DNA from: Isoetes taiwanensis | Taxonomy: Eukaryota; Streptophyta; Lycopodiopsida; Isoetales; Isoetaceae | Direction: 5' to 3' | NCBI GenBank assembly: GCA_021234155.1 | Contig: JAJEKV010000003.1 | Span: forward strand, 9,052,413 to 9,116,412 | Length of the DNA: 64,000 nucleotides | Shown here: in pieces, positions 46,935-58,006 of the stretch | How positions within the stretch are numbered: position 1 is the first letter of the stretch | Layout: every line of letters begins with the position of its first letter | Position numbers and translations under genes: made by a program | Notes under the pieces: generated by a model | What the model saw: the letters and a program-made list of their open reading frames with translations, nothing else | What the model was told of the DNA's origin: nothing | The model's database searches: none

Positions 46935-48087
46935 TTGGATGTCTATTCCAATTGCGGTGAAGAGATGATGGAGCTTGAGCGTGATATGCCTTCCACACCA
47001 ATAAAAGGGTCCAAGAGTATTGATTTGATGTTAGATAAACTTCTTTGTAGCAATATCGATGCAACACATGAAGGAAAATCAATTAGCAACAAAGAGGATG
47101 AATTGGCAAGAGGTAAAAGTAAATCAAGTCCAAACATTGCTTTAATATACCATGTACTTTTTGTTGAAACCAAATGACTTGATGATTGGGGAACTTCTTT
47201 GCAAAGGAGAACACTTTTACAAAGGACAAATCACCTTCACGTAGTGTAGATAAGAGGAAGCGGAAGTTTCGAGAATGACGAGCAAAGCTTGTCCGGTGTT
47301 GGCGAATCTCCGAGAAGCGGTTATTAGTAATAAAGGAAATTCGGGAGCAACAAAAGATTCATTGGAAATTTAAAGTGCAATAGGTTCAGTACTTGTGTGA
47401 GCTGTTAATATGTTTATTTCCATGTATGCTAAGTTCTTAAATTGTTATATGTGCGGTGTTGGGAAGAAACTTCGATTTTAGAAATCAATGACCTGCTTTC
47501 GTGAAGGTTTTCAATAAGGATATGAAGTCTGGGAAATGAAATTGGGTGTTGAAATTGTTACTTTGAAAAAGGAGTTGGTTCTTTGTGTGGCTGGAGCGAT
47601 TACATTTTGAATTTCTGCCTCAAACATTTTGAAGTGGCAATCTGGTCCACATTTGGAAACCCAAGCGTGTACCTCGGTTCCTTCATGCCATCATCAAGCA
47701 TGCATGAAAAGTTTCTATTCATATGGTCGCAAGACCGAGGCAAGAAAAATTACTCGAAGTCCTCGGGTGAGTCGGTGTTTTTAAAGGATTTGTCAAAAGT
47801 TTGGAAGAAATATCACGGAGTTTAGTCTAAGGACCACGCTATTGATCGATCCATTACGGTTCACTAACTTCCTCAACAAGAGTGATTCATGCATCACACC
47901 AAGGTCATTTATCCCGGATGTAAATGATGGGGATTATTTATTGAAGACCTTGCAACCTTGTTTGCGGGGTATGGTTTCACGAAGTGAATGCTTACGCTTA
48001 TGTTGGAAGGTGCATGCCGTGATTAGGAACCAATATGATGATAGCGGTGCCAAGATTTTGAAGGATTTGAGTAGCATGAAACTGTGA
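46935..48087 (+). pseudogene. FCP1/NIF-like phosphatase fragment
   Basis: The 46,935-47,177 frame encodes a polar leader (TPIKGSKSIDLMLDKLL). The 47,583-47,824 frame has YILNFCLKHFEVAIWSTFGN and FLKDLSKVWKKYHG, and the 47,842-48,087 frame has TTLLIDPLRFTNFLN and DGDYLLKTLQPCL. These follow the second half of the plant FCP1-homology (HAD-type) phosphatase domain: the VWS block, the LKDLSKVW block and the LIDDSP-like block, where the usual second Asp is replaced. The catalytic DxD block that should precede them is not visible. A +1 frameshift lies near 47,825. Likely a captured, dead fragment of a host gene. Confidence 0.65.
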
Positions 48088-48864
48088 TCAATATTATTCG
48101 ATGTATCTTTATAAACCATTATGATCAACATTATTTTGATCTATTTGTATGAACCAACCGATGTTATTTTATTACGATCATAATAACAATAATTTCAGAG
48201 CATAATAACATTTATTCCTCTCTGCGCCTAAATTGGTATGAAAGTTCACAAGCGGATCAAGTGATTCGTTGGCGAGAATTTTTGTGCAAGCATTTGTTGG
48301 CAAATGTGTTCGAATGGCTTCTAAACTTCGGGTTGCTTGAATGAATTTAGTGCAATAAAAGCTCTTACAGAAACATTGAAAGCGTAATTGTATGCAAGCT
48401 TATGTGACAAATGTTTTAAGCGAGCAGGTTTGCTTGAATAAGCAAAGTGAATTAAGCGATTCACGAAGGACCTCCAAAGGAATTTTGAGGTCCTTAACTC
48501 AAAACCAGTTGGTCTTTCTGCCAGGGAGGCTACCCTACGAACGGTGGCAAGAGGACAGATTTGCTTGTGGGATCGGCCATTGATCGTAGAAGAAGATCCG
48601 GCTGAACCCTAAAAACAAACAAAATTTTTCGTGGGTTCATATATCCCACAAGCATGGTCGAAAAAAAAACCATAGTTATATAAGCACTATTGCTTTTGAG
48701 TTTATTAATATTGGGTGTGGGGGGGGCATGGGATGCCTTCTTCATGCTTCTTGGTAATTAAAGGGTGGGGGTGTTTGGGAAATCTATGCACAAATCTAGG
48801 TTGGGATTGGATGTTTATGGAGAGATGCGAAGAAGACTCCAGCTCTCCATGAAGATCCATTCCT
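48088..48864. other. Intergenic, nothing recognised
   Basis: AT-rich DNA with a G-run (48,719-48,726). No supported gene. Confidence 0.5.
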
Positions 48865-49170
48865 TTTGTAAAAATTTTAATTAATCCCATTCCTTTTGTA
48901 AAATCTTTAATTTATCCCATAGGTTTAATGAACATGTTGAAGAACATGATTAAGAACATGCATATGGTTTAATGAACATGTTTAAGAACATGCATAGGGT
49001 TTATCCCATTCCTTTTGTAAAATTTTTAATTAATCCCATTCCTTTTGTAAAATCTTTAATCTATCCCATAGGTTTAATGAACATGTTGAAGAACATGATT
49101 AAGAACATGCGTATGGTTTAATGAACATGTTTAAGAACATGCATAGGGTTTAATGAACATGTTAAAGAAC
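48865..49170. repeat. Tandem duplication with nested AAGAACATG repeats
   Basis: Two units of about 145 bp (about 48,868-49,005 and 49,009-49,155) with CCCATTCCTTTTGTAAAAT, TTTAATGAACATGTT and AAGAACATGATTAAGAACAT. The AAGAACATG word itself repeats several times within each unit. Confidence 0.85.
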
Positions 49171-49406
49171 ATAAAATTGTATCTCCACATTTGCTCAATG
49201 ATGGAGTGGGAGTGTATGGTTGATTTTGCTTAGTGACCTTTGTGATCTTCTTGTCAATTTATGGAAAGATGGGAAAAAGACACCCCCTTTCCATAAACAT
49301 CAATGCCTTATGTAAAATTTTTAATTAATCCCATAGGGTTTAGTGAACATGTATGTTTGAATTTTCTTAGTGACCTTTGTGCATTTTGTGAAGTCTAAGA
49401 TCTTAG

Positions 49407-49602
49407 CACCAACCCCGTAAATGTCGGACGTCGTCATGTTATAGCCAGTGCTAAATCTCAAAAAATCCGCTAAGTCCACAAAAACGCCGTGTATTTTTCT
49501 TGTGATGTGGCTCAAGATGTGGCTATAACATGTCAAAGACCCGGATATCCCACGGATATACCCGTGGCTATAACATGACGGCGTCCGATATTTACGGTGC
49601 TC
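49407..49602. mobile_element. 196-bp MITE with 8-bp target duplication GATCTTAG
   Basis: Inverted termini of about 38 bp: CCGTAAATGTCGGACGTCGT and CATGTTATAGCCA on the left, TGGCTATAACATGACGGCGT and CCGATATTTACGG on the right. Flanked by GATCTTAG at 49,399-49,406 and 49,603-49,610. A hAT-type or Mutator-type non-autonomous element fits the 8-bp duplication. An internal extra copy of TGTGGCTATAACATG lies near 49,518. Confidence 0.88.
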
Positions 49603-49610
49603 GATCTTAG

Positions 49611-50552
49611 CATACTAAGTTTTTATCTACCTATTGATTTTTTTTTATTGGTTGGTACCCCATATTGATACCCCATATAGAACATTTGATACCTATTATA
49701 ACTAGTCACTATTTCATCTATCTAGTTAGTTCTATTGATTTTTGCCTTAGTTTTCAATTAAAAAAGGGTTTCTTATTATTGGGCTCGACTTTCGAGGCCT
49801 GTATTTAATTATGCATGCAGAAGTTTGATGAGTGAGAAGATTCACGAAGTTCCTTCTTCGATCACTCTTCTTCGAGGTTCATGGCCAGGTTCAAACTCAC
49901 CGCTAAGTCCCCCATGGAGGAATCAACCGCTTCCGGCCCGACTGGGCCTGGCGAAGATTGTGGCGAAATTCTCTTGTGTGGAGGTGAATAAGTTCTGAGA
50001 GAAAAGGAGCTGTAGTCTCATCTAAGGTCCAAAGAGTGGATAGACCGTGTGCATGCAACCGACGAAATATACGGAGATGATTTGTAGTAGCGAGGGCAAT
50101 GACCTTTATGTTGCGTTGAAGATGCCTGCACTTCATAATTAGGACATGTGGCTTCATAGGATCTCGGCCAATATGTGAAATCTTCTTATTTTCTCGGCTA
50201 ATATGGATAAGTTTTGGTGTAAATGTTGATGCTAATATGGATAAGTTTTGGTGTAAATGTTGATGTAAAGGAATATATATACTACTTAAACTTTTTTGTG
50301 TACAAGCTCTTTCATGAGTTAGTGATGATTCGTTTTATGTTAACTCATCCATGGATATACATCTTTTTTAAAAGTTATCGATTTTATTCTGATCAATCAA
50401 CCACATATTGTGTTGTTGTCTCTAAACCCTAGCACAGCTGAACACGTTTAAGCAATGAAGATGCAACCCAGAATGTAGTTCTAATTAACGTTTAGTACAA
50501 ATTATTGCATCTGTTAAAGTGTGATCCACTAACTCAAACAACATAGTATTAG
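49611..50552. other. Intergenic flank of the LTR retrotransposon
   Basis: AT-rich DNA; a 45-bp direct doublet around GATAAGTTTTGGTGTAAATG occurs at about 50,206 and 50,239. No gene is supported. Confidence 0.5.
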
Positions 50553-50557
50553 TTAGC
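50553..50557. repeat. Target-site duplication TTAGC, left
   Basis: Identical to 63,691-63,695, directly outside the LTR ends. Five bases is the usual duplication for Ty3/gypsy integrases. Confidence 0.95.
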
Positions 50558-52118
50558 TGTGACGTCCCCTACTCGTATACGGTGCACTCACCGTATACAA
50601 ACAGGAGTTCTTCCCCCACACCAGCTCCATGCTGATACAGGGCCCTCCACATATCACTGCACCCGTAACGAGTCTCAGTGGGGAGAGTGAAGGTGTCATT
50701 CTACCCCGTCTCCCTCAGGGCCTACCTAGCTGCGGAAGCGTAAACATACATGTCAGTAGCACATACATCAACATCCTGTGACCATCTCGAAGGATGGTCC
50801 CCTCATATCTGCATAGACAAAGATCAGCACATCACATAGGGGATCCTACCCAAGGCTCAGACTCAATGGATGACTGACGGCTTGGGTCTCGAGTTGAGTT
50901 CGTTGGGGCGAATTCATGGCAATGGATTTGGGCGGCATAAGAACATGGCATAGGGTTGTCCACTCCATCCGCCCCTCCGTGCACACTTTGCGAGTAGGTT
51001 GAAAAGTGTCGGGACTGATCAGAGCCCACGGATGCATAGCCGAAGGGGCTATTCCTGGGTCTCATCCTCCCAGTTCCGATGGGGCAGGTAGGGATCACTC
51101 CCTCCAGAGATCTACATGCTAACTCAAGGTGACTAGAGGGCCCCTTTGCAGATTCGTGAACCCACTGGAAAGTGTACACCACTTCACGGGTGTCGAGCCC
51201 ATGCCTTACCCGCACTCAGTGGTAAGCCATCAGACCTAGTCACAATGATCCCCGGTAGGCTTTACACACCAGGGGGATCGTTCAAGAATCAGGACATGAA
51301 TCTCCTTCTTAGCCAGTCTGGCCCCTTCACCCACAACCAGGTGTGGCTCTTGTACACAGGCCGAATCTACAGTGTGCTAGAGAGGCTACTCTAGGAGCAT
51401 CAACTACAAGCTTTAGGGCCTCTACCCCCCTTCCCAATACAAGGAGTTCACAGAAATACATCATCCAAATATATCACAGAAGAGCTAAAGAACTAGATCT
51501 AATCATAGAGTTAGGTTCTTTAGTTAGTGTCCGAGATCTAAGATCTAGATAGCTACTATGGGCAATTTAATAGTCTAAACCTACTGATTCTATGACTAGA
51601 AGACGGTTTAAGCTATTAAATTGACCAAATACCTGATCCTTGAGTGGCTCCTCCTGACCTGAGTTCAACCATCCTGGCTGAGTGATCAATTGGGGTGGAA
51701 ACCGATGGCGCAATTGCTTGGGGGCGTCTGGGAGGGCGGTTTTGGCTCCTGGGGCAGCCAAAACTGAGCTCTAAAACCCTAAGGACGAAAACTAGCAAGC
51801 TAGGGTTTTCCTACCCTAAATAGACATGGGGGTTTAGGCTAGGGTTTCCAATTACCCAATTTGGCATGTGGGATAATTGGAAAGGCCCCACTTGCCTTTA
51901 GTGGCTAGGTGGCAAAATATGCCAACATGGAAAGGTGTGCCCTCATTAATGTGCACATGTGCACATTAATAATATATGAACACTCCTAGTAAGTTGCCCC
52001 CTAGGGCTACTTACACGGCTATCGTTGGCGTACCGTCAATCGGTGGCGTAATGCGGCGTGGCGTGGCGATTACAATGTGCGTCCCGGGGCGAGTATCTTT
52101 GTCTTTGAACGCGTCACA
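50558..52118 (-). repeat. 3' LTR (1,561 bp)
   Basis: Begins TGTGACGTCCCC and ends GCGTCACA. Matches 62,122-63,690 over its whole length. Long stretches are identical, for example the 200 bp after AGGCTTTACACACCAG, but short GC-rich patches differ by clustered substitutions and 1-3-base indels (near 50,655-50,690, 50,885-50,925, 51,640-51,740 and 52,010-52,110). Confidence 0.97.
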
Positions 52119-52133
52119 TTCTCCCCACCTTGA
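52119..52133 (-). promoter_or_regulatory. Polypurine tract
   Basis: On the minus strand the 15 bases directly inside the 3' LTR read CAAGGTGGGGAGAAT, an almost pure purine run, the expected plus-strand primer position. Confidence 0.85.
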
Positions 52134-52134
52134 A

Positions 52135-52966
52135 ATGATCTCGTCCAAAGCATCGTGGGTCTCCCCCACCTTGGGATCTTCCTAACCGCAACCCGCAATC
52201 AGCGTGATGCCTACAATATAATCTTTATACATTTATCACGATTACTCTAAGGTAATTATTTTTTAGAACATTATTACGTCATTATATTATGAAATACTTA
52301 TCAATTCATAACACCATTAACAAGTTATTCACTATCTTAAGTTAGACAAAATTTCAACATTTCATATCTATAATTATTGTCAGAGGTACTCTTCATTCCT
52401 TGCAACACATTCCAACAAAACTTGTGTTGCAAGTCTTTCGTAACTTCGACCTCCTTGCCCTCGGGGAGCTCTCTTGGCTGCAGGTGTCGACACTACGTTA
52501 GTACCGTTTTTAATTTTTAATAAATTTTGGTTATATGGTGACCAACCCACCTATCTACATGAATGCATGGCTAATCTCCCGGTAGGAAGAGGATGAATCT
52601 TCCATAATGGCCGTGGAGATAGCGCCCTATATGCCTATATGCCACTCATGCCTACACCTCTAGTTGCCCGGCGTGGAGGATATCCTTCGGCGTGGGGCGT
52701 GAAGGATGGATTCCTCCTATCAAAACATATATGGGGCTAAAGGTGCTTTCCCTATCAATGCATTCCTTAATGACCTCTTTTCTCTCGAGGTCGTCTACTT
52801 AGTGGGGACAGTAGACTTTCTAATCTACCTTCCACTCGCCCAAGCGGAAAAGCGGTCATGCCTACATTGACATTACACCACGCCCTAGAGATCACCGTAG
52901 TGGTCTCATCATCGGTAACAACGCATGCGATCCATACCAAGCATGGGTTGCATCGTGTAGATTAAT
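52135..52966. other. 3' non-coding region of the retrotransposon
   Basis: Lies between the chromodomain end and the PPT. It is AT-rich at 52,200-52,400 and then mixed, with no ORF. Length of about 830 bp is long for this position but nothing specific is recognised in it. Confidence 0.6.
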
Positions 52967-53176
52967 CTATACAAGAATTAACCTACACAAATCGACATGC
53001 ACGAGCGATTTCTTCGGAGATGACCTTGCCGTCCCATTGCTCCATAAATTGTGGGTGCTTTGCTTTACTAAATCTTTCTTAAGTACCCGCGTGGCGTCTT
53101 CCAGCGGTAAGTGTTTCCACTTGACCAAATCTTTGGAGGAATTGGGACCTCCTTGTCTTCTTAAAAGCTCTATCAA
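52967..53176 (-). pseudogene. Chromodomain at the integrase C-terminus
   Basis: The minus-strand segment contains DLVKWKHLPLEDATRVLKKD, matching the LVKW(K)xLPxxxATWE core of plant chromovirus chromodomains; the usual Trp after AT is Arg here. A frame change after the chromodomain leads to a tail that reads EQWDGKVISEEIA in another frame. Chromodomains bind methylated histone H3 tails and direct integration to heterochromatin or centromeres. One aromatic cage residue appears lost in this copy. Confidence 0.8.
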
Positions 53177-53755
53177 GAATCATTTTCGGAACTATTTCCA
53201 TTTTGCTCCTCCGTCATTTCCAACAACGTTGGAGTGTCCAAGACCGATGCGGGTTTGGAGTATGCTTCTTCAACAAACTCACGTGGAAGACCTTATGAAT
53301 CTTTAGGTGTCTTTGGCAATTCCAACTTGTAGGATTGATTACCTACTCTCTTGATTATTCTGAAGGGTCCAGCCCACCTTGGAGCAAGCTTCTTGCAATT
53401 GCCAATCCCGAGCCGCTGCTTCACCTTTATCTTGAGCCATACATCATCTCCAACTTTGAACTCTCTTACCGTTCGATGCTTATCGGCGATGCTCTTTTGT
53501 CGACTTCTTCTTCGCTAGCGGATACCCTCGAACCTCTTCCACGAGCTTCTTTGCATATCGGCCAACATCTGGCTGCGAAACTTCTACTTTTGACGGGGTT
53601 GTGCCAAGTAATGAGTTAAAATCGATAGCCATAATTGATCATAAATGGCGACATTTGGGACGATTCCTGCTTGCTATTGTATGCAAACTCCACCAAGTGA
53701 ATAAATTCTTCCCACATACTTTGCTTATTCGGACATAGTTTCAGTAGCATGTCTT
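53177..53755 (-). pseudogene. Integrase C-terminal region, heavily shifted
   Basis: Lies between the catalytic core and the chromodomain. Fragments of the GPF/Y-type region can be read only in changing frames, such as a VGRLAYKLELP-like stretch around 53,340. No continuous frame remains. Confidence 0.5.
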
Positions 53756-54071
53756 CTAAGATCTGTTGGTCCGCTCCGCGTCGGCCATCCCGTCGAGGAT
53801 GATCTGGCCGTGCTCATGGATAGCTTGGTCTGAATTGTCGCCAAAGAGGTCTTGCCAAAAGGCACTCATGAACCGGATCTCGTGGGAGATAATCTCCCTT
53901 GGCATGCCATGAAGCCCGAAGATCTCTTTGGTGAAGAGCTTTCTTTGTATCCATAGGCTGTATCGTGGTCCGCAAGGCACAAAATGTGCCATCTTTGACA
54001 ACTTGTCGACCACTACCATCAAGGCATCCTTGCCTCTCATTTGTTCTTGGGAGTCCTGTGATGAAATCCAT
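53756..54071 (-). pseudogene. Integrase catalytic core
   Basis: MDFITGLPRTNE at the start, DALMVVVDKLSKMAHFVPC and GLHGMPREIISHEIRFMSAF identify the DDE core. In this family the segment after IIS normally carries Asp-Arg-Asp; here it reads HEIRF, two residues short and with the second catalytic Asp replaced. Frame changes occur between the first and second block (near 54,040) and at about 53,820. The core joins element ends to host DNA; as read it would be inactive. Confidence 0.88.
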
Positions 54072-54198
54072 GCCGATTACCTCCCACTTAGCATTTGGCT
54101 TTGCTAATGGCTCTAATGCCCACGGAATTAAGCCTGCTCGCCTTCGTCTGGCGGCATAGCTGACATTCCTTGATGTAGCGAGCTATTTGCTTCTTCAT

Positions 54199-54513
54199 TC
54201 ACGGCCAATAATAGGCTGCTGCGCGACTTTGAAATATGTTTTCATGAATCCCGCATGGCCCGGCTATTGGGTGTTGCAGCGTGTCATGGAGGATCAACTT
54301 CCTTACACCGATGATTAAGTGCGCACAACTTGTTCTTATGGTATAACGGGTTGCCTTCCTTCTTATAATGCTTGAAGGCCTCCCGCTCTTTATCTGTTCT
54401 AGCCTCCTTAGAGAGGCTTGCCCATACTTCCTCGAAATCCACATCCGTTGGCAAGGACTCTTCAATCCTCTTACCAAAGTCATTTGGAGCGTCGAAATTG
54501 CGTTGCAATGCAC
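54199..54513 (-). pseudogene. Integrase zinc-binding region and linker after RNase H
   Basis: RKLILHDTLQHPIAG followed by AAAYYWP is the H2C2 zinc-binding block of Ty3/gypsy integrases. The preceding part (EVWASLSKEARTDKE, KKEGNPLYHKNKLC) is the usual linker, readable in a neighbouring frame at 54,508-54,284. Confidence 0.8.
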
Positions 54514-55164
54514 TCTAGTTGTCGGGGATGCCTTGAAAGCGCATCTGCTACCACATTGAGTTTCCCCGGCTTGTAGACTATATCAAAGTCGTATTCCTCG
54601 AGGAACTCCATCCATCTCCGCCGCCTCAGATTGAGGTGTGGTTGCGTGAATACATATTGGAGGCTCGATGGTGGGTATCCAATTGGAACTTCCTTCCCAA
54701 GAGGTAGTGCCTCCATATTCTTAGCATACGACAACCGCAAGCAATTCACGATCGCGGCGTTGGGTAGCGGCGTCTCGGCGTCGTTCATCTTCACGGAATC
54801 ATACGCTACCACACGCTCTTCTTGCATAAGCACCGCACTTTTGTAGCTATCTTACTCGTGATCCGTTGCTACAAGCTTATCTTTCTCCGGTCGTGGGGTT
54901 AAGGCTGGGGCTGTTGTTAAAGCTTCCTTCAACAATTCAAATCCCTTTTGGGCTTTCTTGTGCCAATGCTCTACCCAATCTTTCACCTTCTCCCCTCGTC
55001 AGTGTCCGTTAATTGGGGCTGCTATCTTAGCAAAGTTCTTCCACGAACTTCTGTGAGTACCCTGCTAGGACCGAGAAAACTTCGACCTCGTGCACATTCT
55101 TTCGGCGACCAGCCGAATCAACTGCTTCAATCTTGGCGGGTCCGTCGAGATGCCTTCGCCGAGA
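54480..55164 (-). pseudogene. RNase H domain
   Basis: The best block is MEFLEEYDFDIVYKPGKLNV followed by VADALSRHP, the diagnostic end of the RT-linked RNase H in Ty3/gypsy elements. AYDSVKMNDAE and ERVVAYDS lie upstream; the beginning of the domain (54,840-55,164) is readable only in shifted frames. It removes the RNA strand during reverse transcription. Confidence 0.8.
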
Positions 55165-55715
55165 TCACATGACCAAGGTATTCCACCTTCTCTCACAAGG
55201 CGGTGGCGCCGACAACTTGGCGTACAACTGGTGCCTCCTCAACTTCTCTAGCACCCTTCTCAAGTGTTGCACGTGCTCTTCAAGGGATCTGCTATACACC
55301 AAAATGTCATCAAAGAAAACAATCACAAAGGTGTCCAGGAACTCCCTGAAGATATCGTTCATGAGCCTCATGAACGTTGGGGGGCATTTGATAAGCGAAA
55401 GGCATCAGCGTGAACTCATAATGCCCATACCGGCCCCTGAAGGCGGTCTTGTGGATATCCTCCTCCTTTATCCGTATCGATGATAACGACCTTAAGTCGA
55501 TTTTGGAGAAGATCTTTGCTCCTTGAAGCTGATCCATCAAGTCGTCTGATCTTGGAAGCGCATACTTGTTCTTAATGGTGTGCTTATTCAACTGTCTATA
55601 GTCTATGCACATTCTCAAAGATCCATCCTTCTTCTTGACAAAAAGAATGGGCGCTCCAAAGAGCGACACTAGGTCTAATGAAACCTAGGTCGGCGACTCC
55701 TCTAGAATCGCTTCT
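55165..55715 (-). pseudogene. Reverse transcriptase
   Basis: [20 protein letters not shown] and [15 protein letters not shown], then [10 protein letters not shown] with the first catalytic Asp, [10 protein letters not shown], and in the next frame [15 protein letters not shown], which contains the DD pair of the catalytic centre (FFDD here). Frameshifts separate the palm sub-blocks near 55,375 and 55,680. Order and spacing match Ty3/gypsy RT of about 170 residues. Confidence 0.92.
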
Positions 55716-56360
55716 TTAGCTCGACAACTCCTGCGTTGTCATTCTATATGGAGCCTTGCTTGTCGGTTTTGTTCGGTTCGAAAGTGCTATCTCGCTTTCG
55801 ACTCCCCTATAAGGAGGGAGCTGCTTGATCTCATCCGGAAAGAGATCGTGGAACTCCGTGATCAACTTAGCTATTTGCCTCGGCAACTTGCTGAGCATCT
55901 TGTCTTCTTTGCTTCCTTCCAATTCCGGCTCACTAATCTCAAGCTTGAAGATGTATGCTACCTGCTCACTCTTGATGCACTTGAACAGCCGTTTAGAAGA
56001 CATACACTGCATGATGGGGACAACTTCTTTACCTGTTATCTCAATGATCTTGCCGTCGGGTGTTGGGAAGGTCACCTTCCGCTTTCCACAATCAATAATG
56101 GCCCCTGCTGGTCCAAGGTACTCCATACCTATTATCAAGTCATATTTGCCGATGCTCATTACCTCCGCCCCCATCTGGATCTTAATCCCCGGCAAGTCGA
56201 TGTCAAAGTTGATTCTTTTACTGTAAAATGCGCCTTCTTGCTCCACTTGCTAAGACAACGGGCCTTGGCTTTGACTTTAATGGTTTCAACTTCAACATTT
56301 GAACCATTCTGGGAGATGCAAAGTTATGGCTACTTCCCGAATCTATTAGGACTATAAATG
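55716..56360 (-). pseudogene. Aspartic protease and pre-RT linker
   Basis: The active-site LIDSGSSHNF is readable at about 56,350-56,320 (Asp-Ser-Gly at 56,343-56,335). A stop near 56,230 separates it from a long open frame 56,246-55,716 with KYDLIIGMEYLGPAGAIIDC (C-terminal half of the retropepsin) and a linker that ends in the conserved SEIALSNRTKPTSKAPYRM entry to RT. It cleaves the gag-pol precursor. Confidence 0.88.
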
Positions 56361-56956
56361 ACTTGGCCTTGGCCTTTCCCACTGTGGAAATTACTTTTAT
56401 CGGCTCTCGCTTGCTCAGTATCTATTGCGGCAAAGATATGACACTCACCCCGAATGTAGTCGCGGGCCTCCTCGCCGCCGTCGTCGTCCCGGACGAGTGT
56501 CCCAATCTCCCAACTCTCGCTGGCTGCACTCATGACATATGGGCGGTTTCTTTGTCCCTATGGCCCCTTTTGAAAACACGGAAGCAAAAGCCGCTTTTCT
56601 ATGCACTCTGTCTCTTTTCCTTGGGCATGGCTGTGAAAGGATCGCCTTTGCTTTGGAGTAGTTTGACCCTTCTGTTTGTCTTTGAAGGACACCTGCTTCT
56701 TCTCCTATTTTGTTTTCCCTCGATTGCCACTATATGGGGCTCTAGCTGGTCCCTGGCCGGGCCGTTCTCGGGCTAAAAGCGCCTTTGCCTTGCCTTTATC
56801 TTGGTATCTTGTTGCCTCGCCCGCTATTTAGAGGTCCTGTCCCTTGCAAGCTTATTGCCTTGGACTCGCTTCCGATACCGTTCTAGGGTTTATTGCCCTT
56901 ACAAGCTTGCGGATCTCCTCATTCGGACCTTCAATGTAGCTTTCCGCGCATGCTTC
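56330..56956 (-). pseudogene. Gag C-terminal part with a degenerate zinc knuckle
   Basis: Around 56,590-56,525 the minus strand reads CFRVFKRGHRDKETAH, a CCHC knuckle with one Cys replaced and the frame disturbed. Upstream is a Lys/Gln-rich stretch. Downstream is an acidic segment (RDDDGGEEARDYIRGECH) before the protease. Confidence 0.6.
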
Positions 56957-57783
56957 TCACCTAACTTTGGCACATCTGACCTTAGCCTCATAAATTCCTC
57001 TGTGTATTTCAGCTTGACTTGTTGCCTTTTTGCGAACTGAACGGCTTCTTTGCATCATCTTGGACTTGTGCTCTCTTGGAGCGTAATGGGCTTTGAAGGC
57101 TTTAGCAAACTTCTTGAACACGCAAGCATCCTCGCTTAAGCCATGAGCCTTGGCATAGCCCTTCCACCAAATCGTCTTTGCTCCCGCCGGGTTATTTGTT
57201 GCCACCACGCCTTTATCCTTATCCTTCATACCATAGGCATTGCCGTATTTCGGCTCATCTCGTCAAGCCAAGCCTCTGCTTCCATGCGACGTTGTTCTCG
57301 CTGAGAATTGCTTTCGAGCTTCACGGCCTTCAAACATTTCCCAATGCGAGTCTACTTTCTTACGGTAGTCGAGGAGGGTTCTTGTGTCCCTTTGTCGTCC
57401 CTCAGGGGTGGTTCCTCGCCTTTCGATGCGCTTTCCGGACTTGGTTCTGCTCTTCTTCTTCCTCGGGATCGAGTGCCGAATCTGAGCTTGAGTCGGAGGA
57501 GTCCAAGCTGGGGACCTTCCTCTCTTGCTCCTCTTCTGTCTCTACGTTCTCGGAGGCTGATGCTTGCGGCGGTTGGCGTTACCACCGAACTGCTCACAGC
57601 ATGCGGCTAGCAAGGCCTTTATCGTTCGAGGTCTGTCCTCATTTGCGATATTTCTTCTTACGGAGTCATTTGTCCAAACTCTTCAAGCAGGTTCCTTCCT
57701 TGAGGCGTGGCACAGGCGGGCTCTGTTCCCCAGTAAGTTCCCGCTAGGTTGTCGTTCTCTGCGCTCGGGCCTCTATTTTGCAT
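56957..57783 (-). pseudogene. Gag N-terminal and capsid-like part; proposed gag-pol start at 57,783
   Basis: The proposed ATG at 57,783 opens MQNRGPSAENDN and reads to about 57,660 before the first break; a TATA-like box lies 100 nt upstream. At 57,229-56,957 TIWWKGYAKAHGLSEDACVF and FKAHYAPREHKSKMM are the typical retrotransposon gag block (capsid C-terminal half). The middle (57,597-57,352) is Arg/Glu/Ser-rich. Gag proteins form the virus-like particle. Confidence 0.68.
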
Positions 57784-57882
57784 ACACAAGTGGTTCTTAT
57801 CTACATGGTTAGTTTTCCTTGCTTTCTTGCATTATTTATGTTTGTTGGCATGGTTGAGGGGACACAAAATGTATCAACAAAA

Positions 57883-57891
57883 CATTTATAG
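57883..57891 (-). promoter_or_regulatory. TATA-like box before gag-pol
   Basis: The minus strand reads CTATAAATG, 100 nt upstream of the proposed gag ATG, within an AT-rich spacer (57,785-57,980) that separates ORF1 from gag. The same spacing is seen before ORF0 and ORF1. Confidence 0.5.
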
Positions 57892-58006
57892 TGCAAGAGG
57901 ATGTTATATTTATATTTTATATTACACTAATACAAGAACTTGCAACTCACCGCTAATCACTTACGGTTGATGCTTGGGTAAGATGGATTATCCTCCAAGA
58001 ACTTTT

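Noticed and set aside
50832-51215. 127-codon minus-strand ORF and its partner near 62.5 kb
   Set aside because: They lie inside the LTRs, differ between the LTRs by frameshifts and have no domain.
55825-56357. Plus-strand ORFs of 133 and 169 codons
   Set aside because: Antisense to the protease/linker frame, which has clear motifs.
57178-57747. 189-codon plus-strand ORF
   Set aside because: It lies antisense to the retrotransposon gag region and has no domain; a composition shadow.
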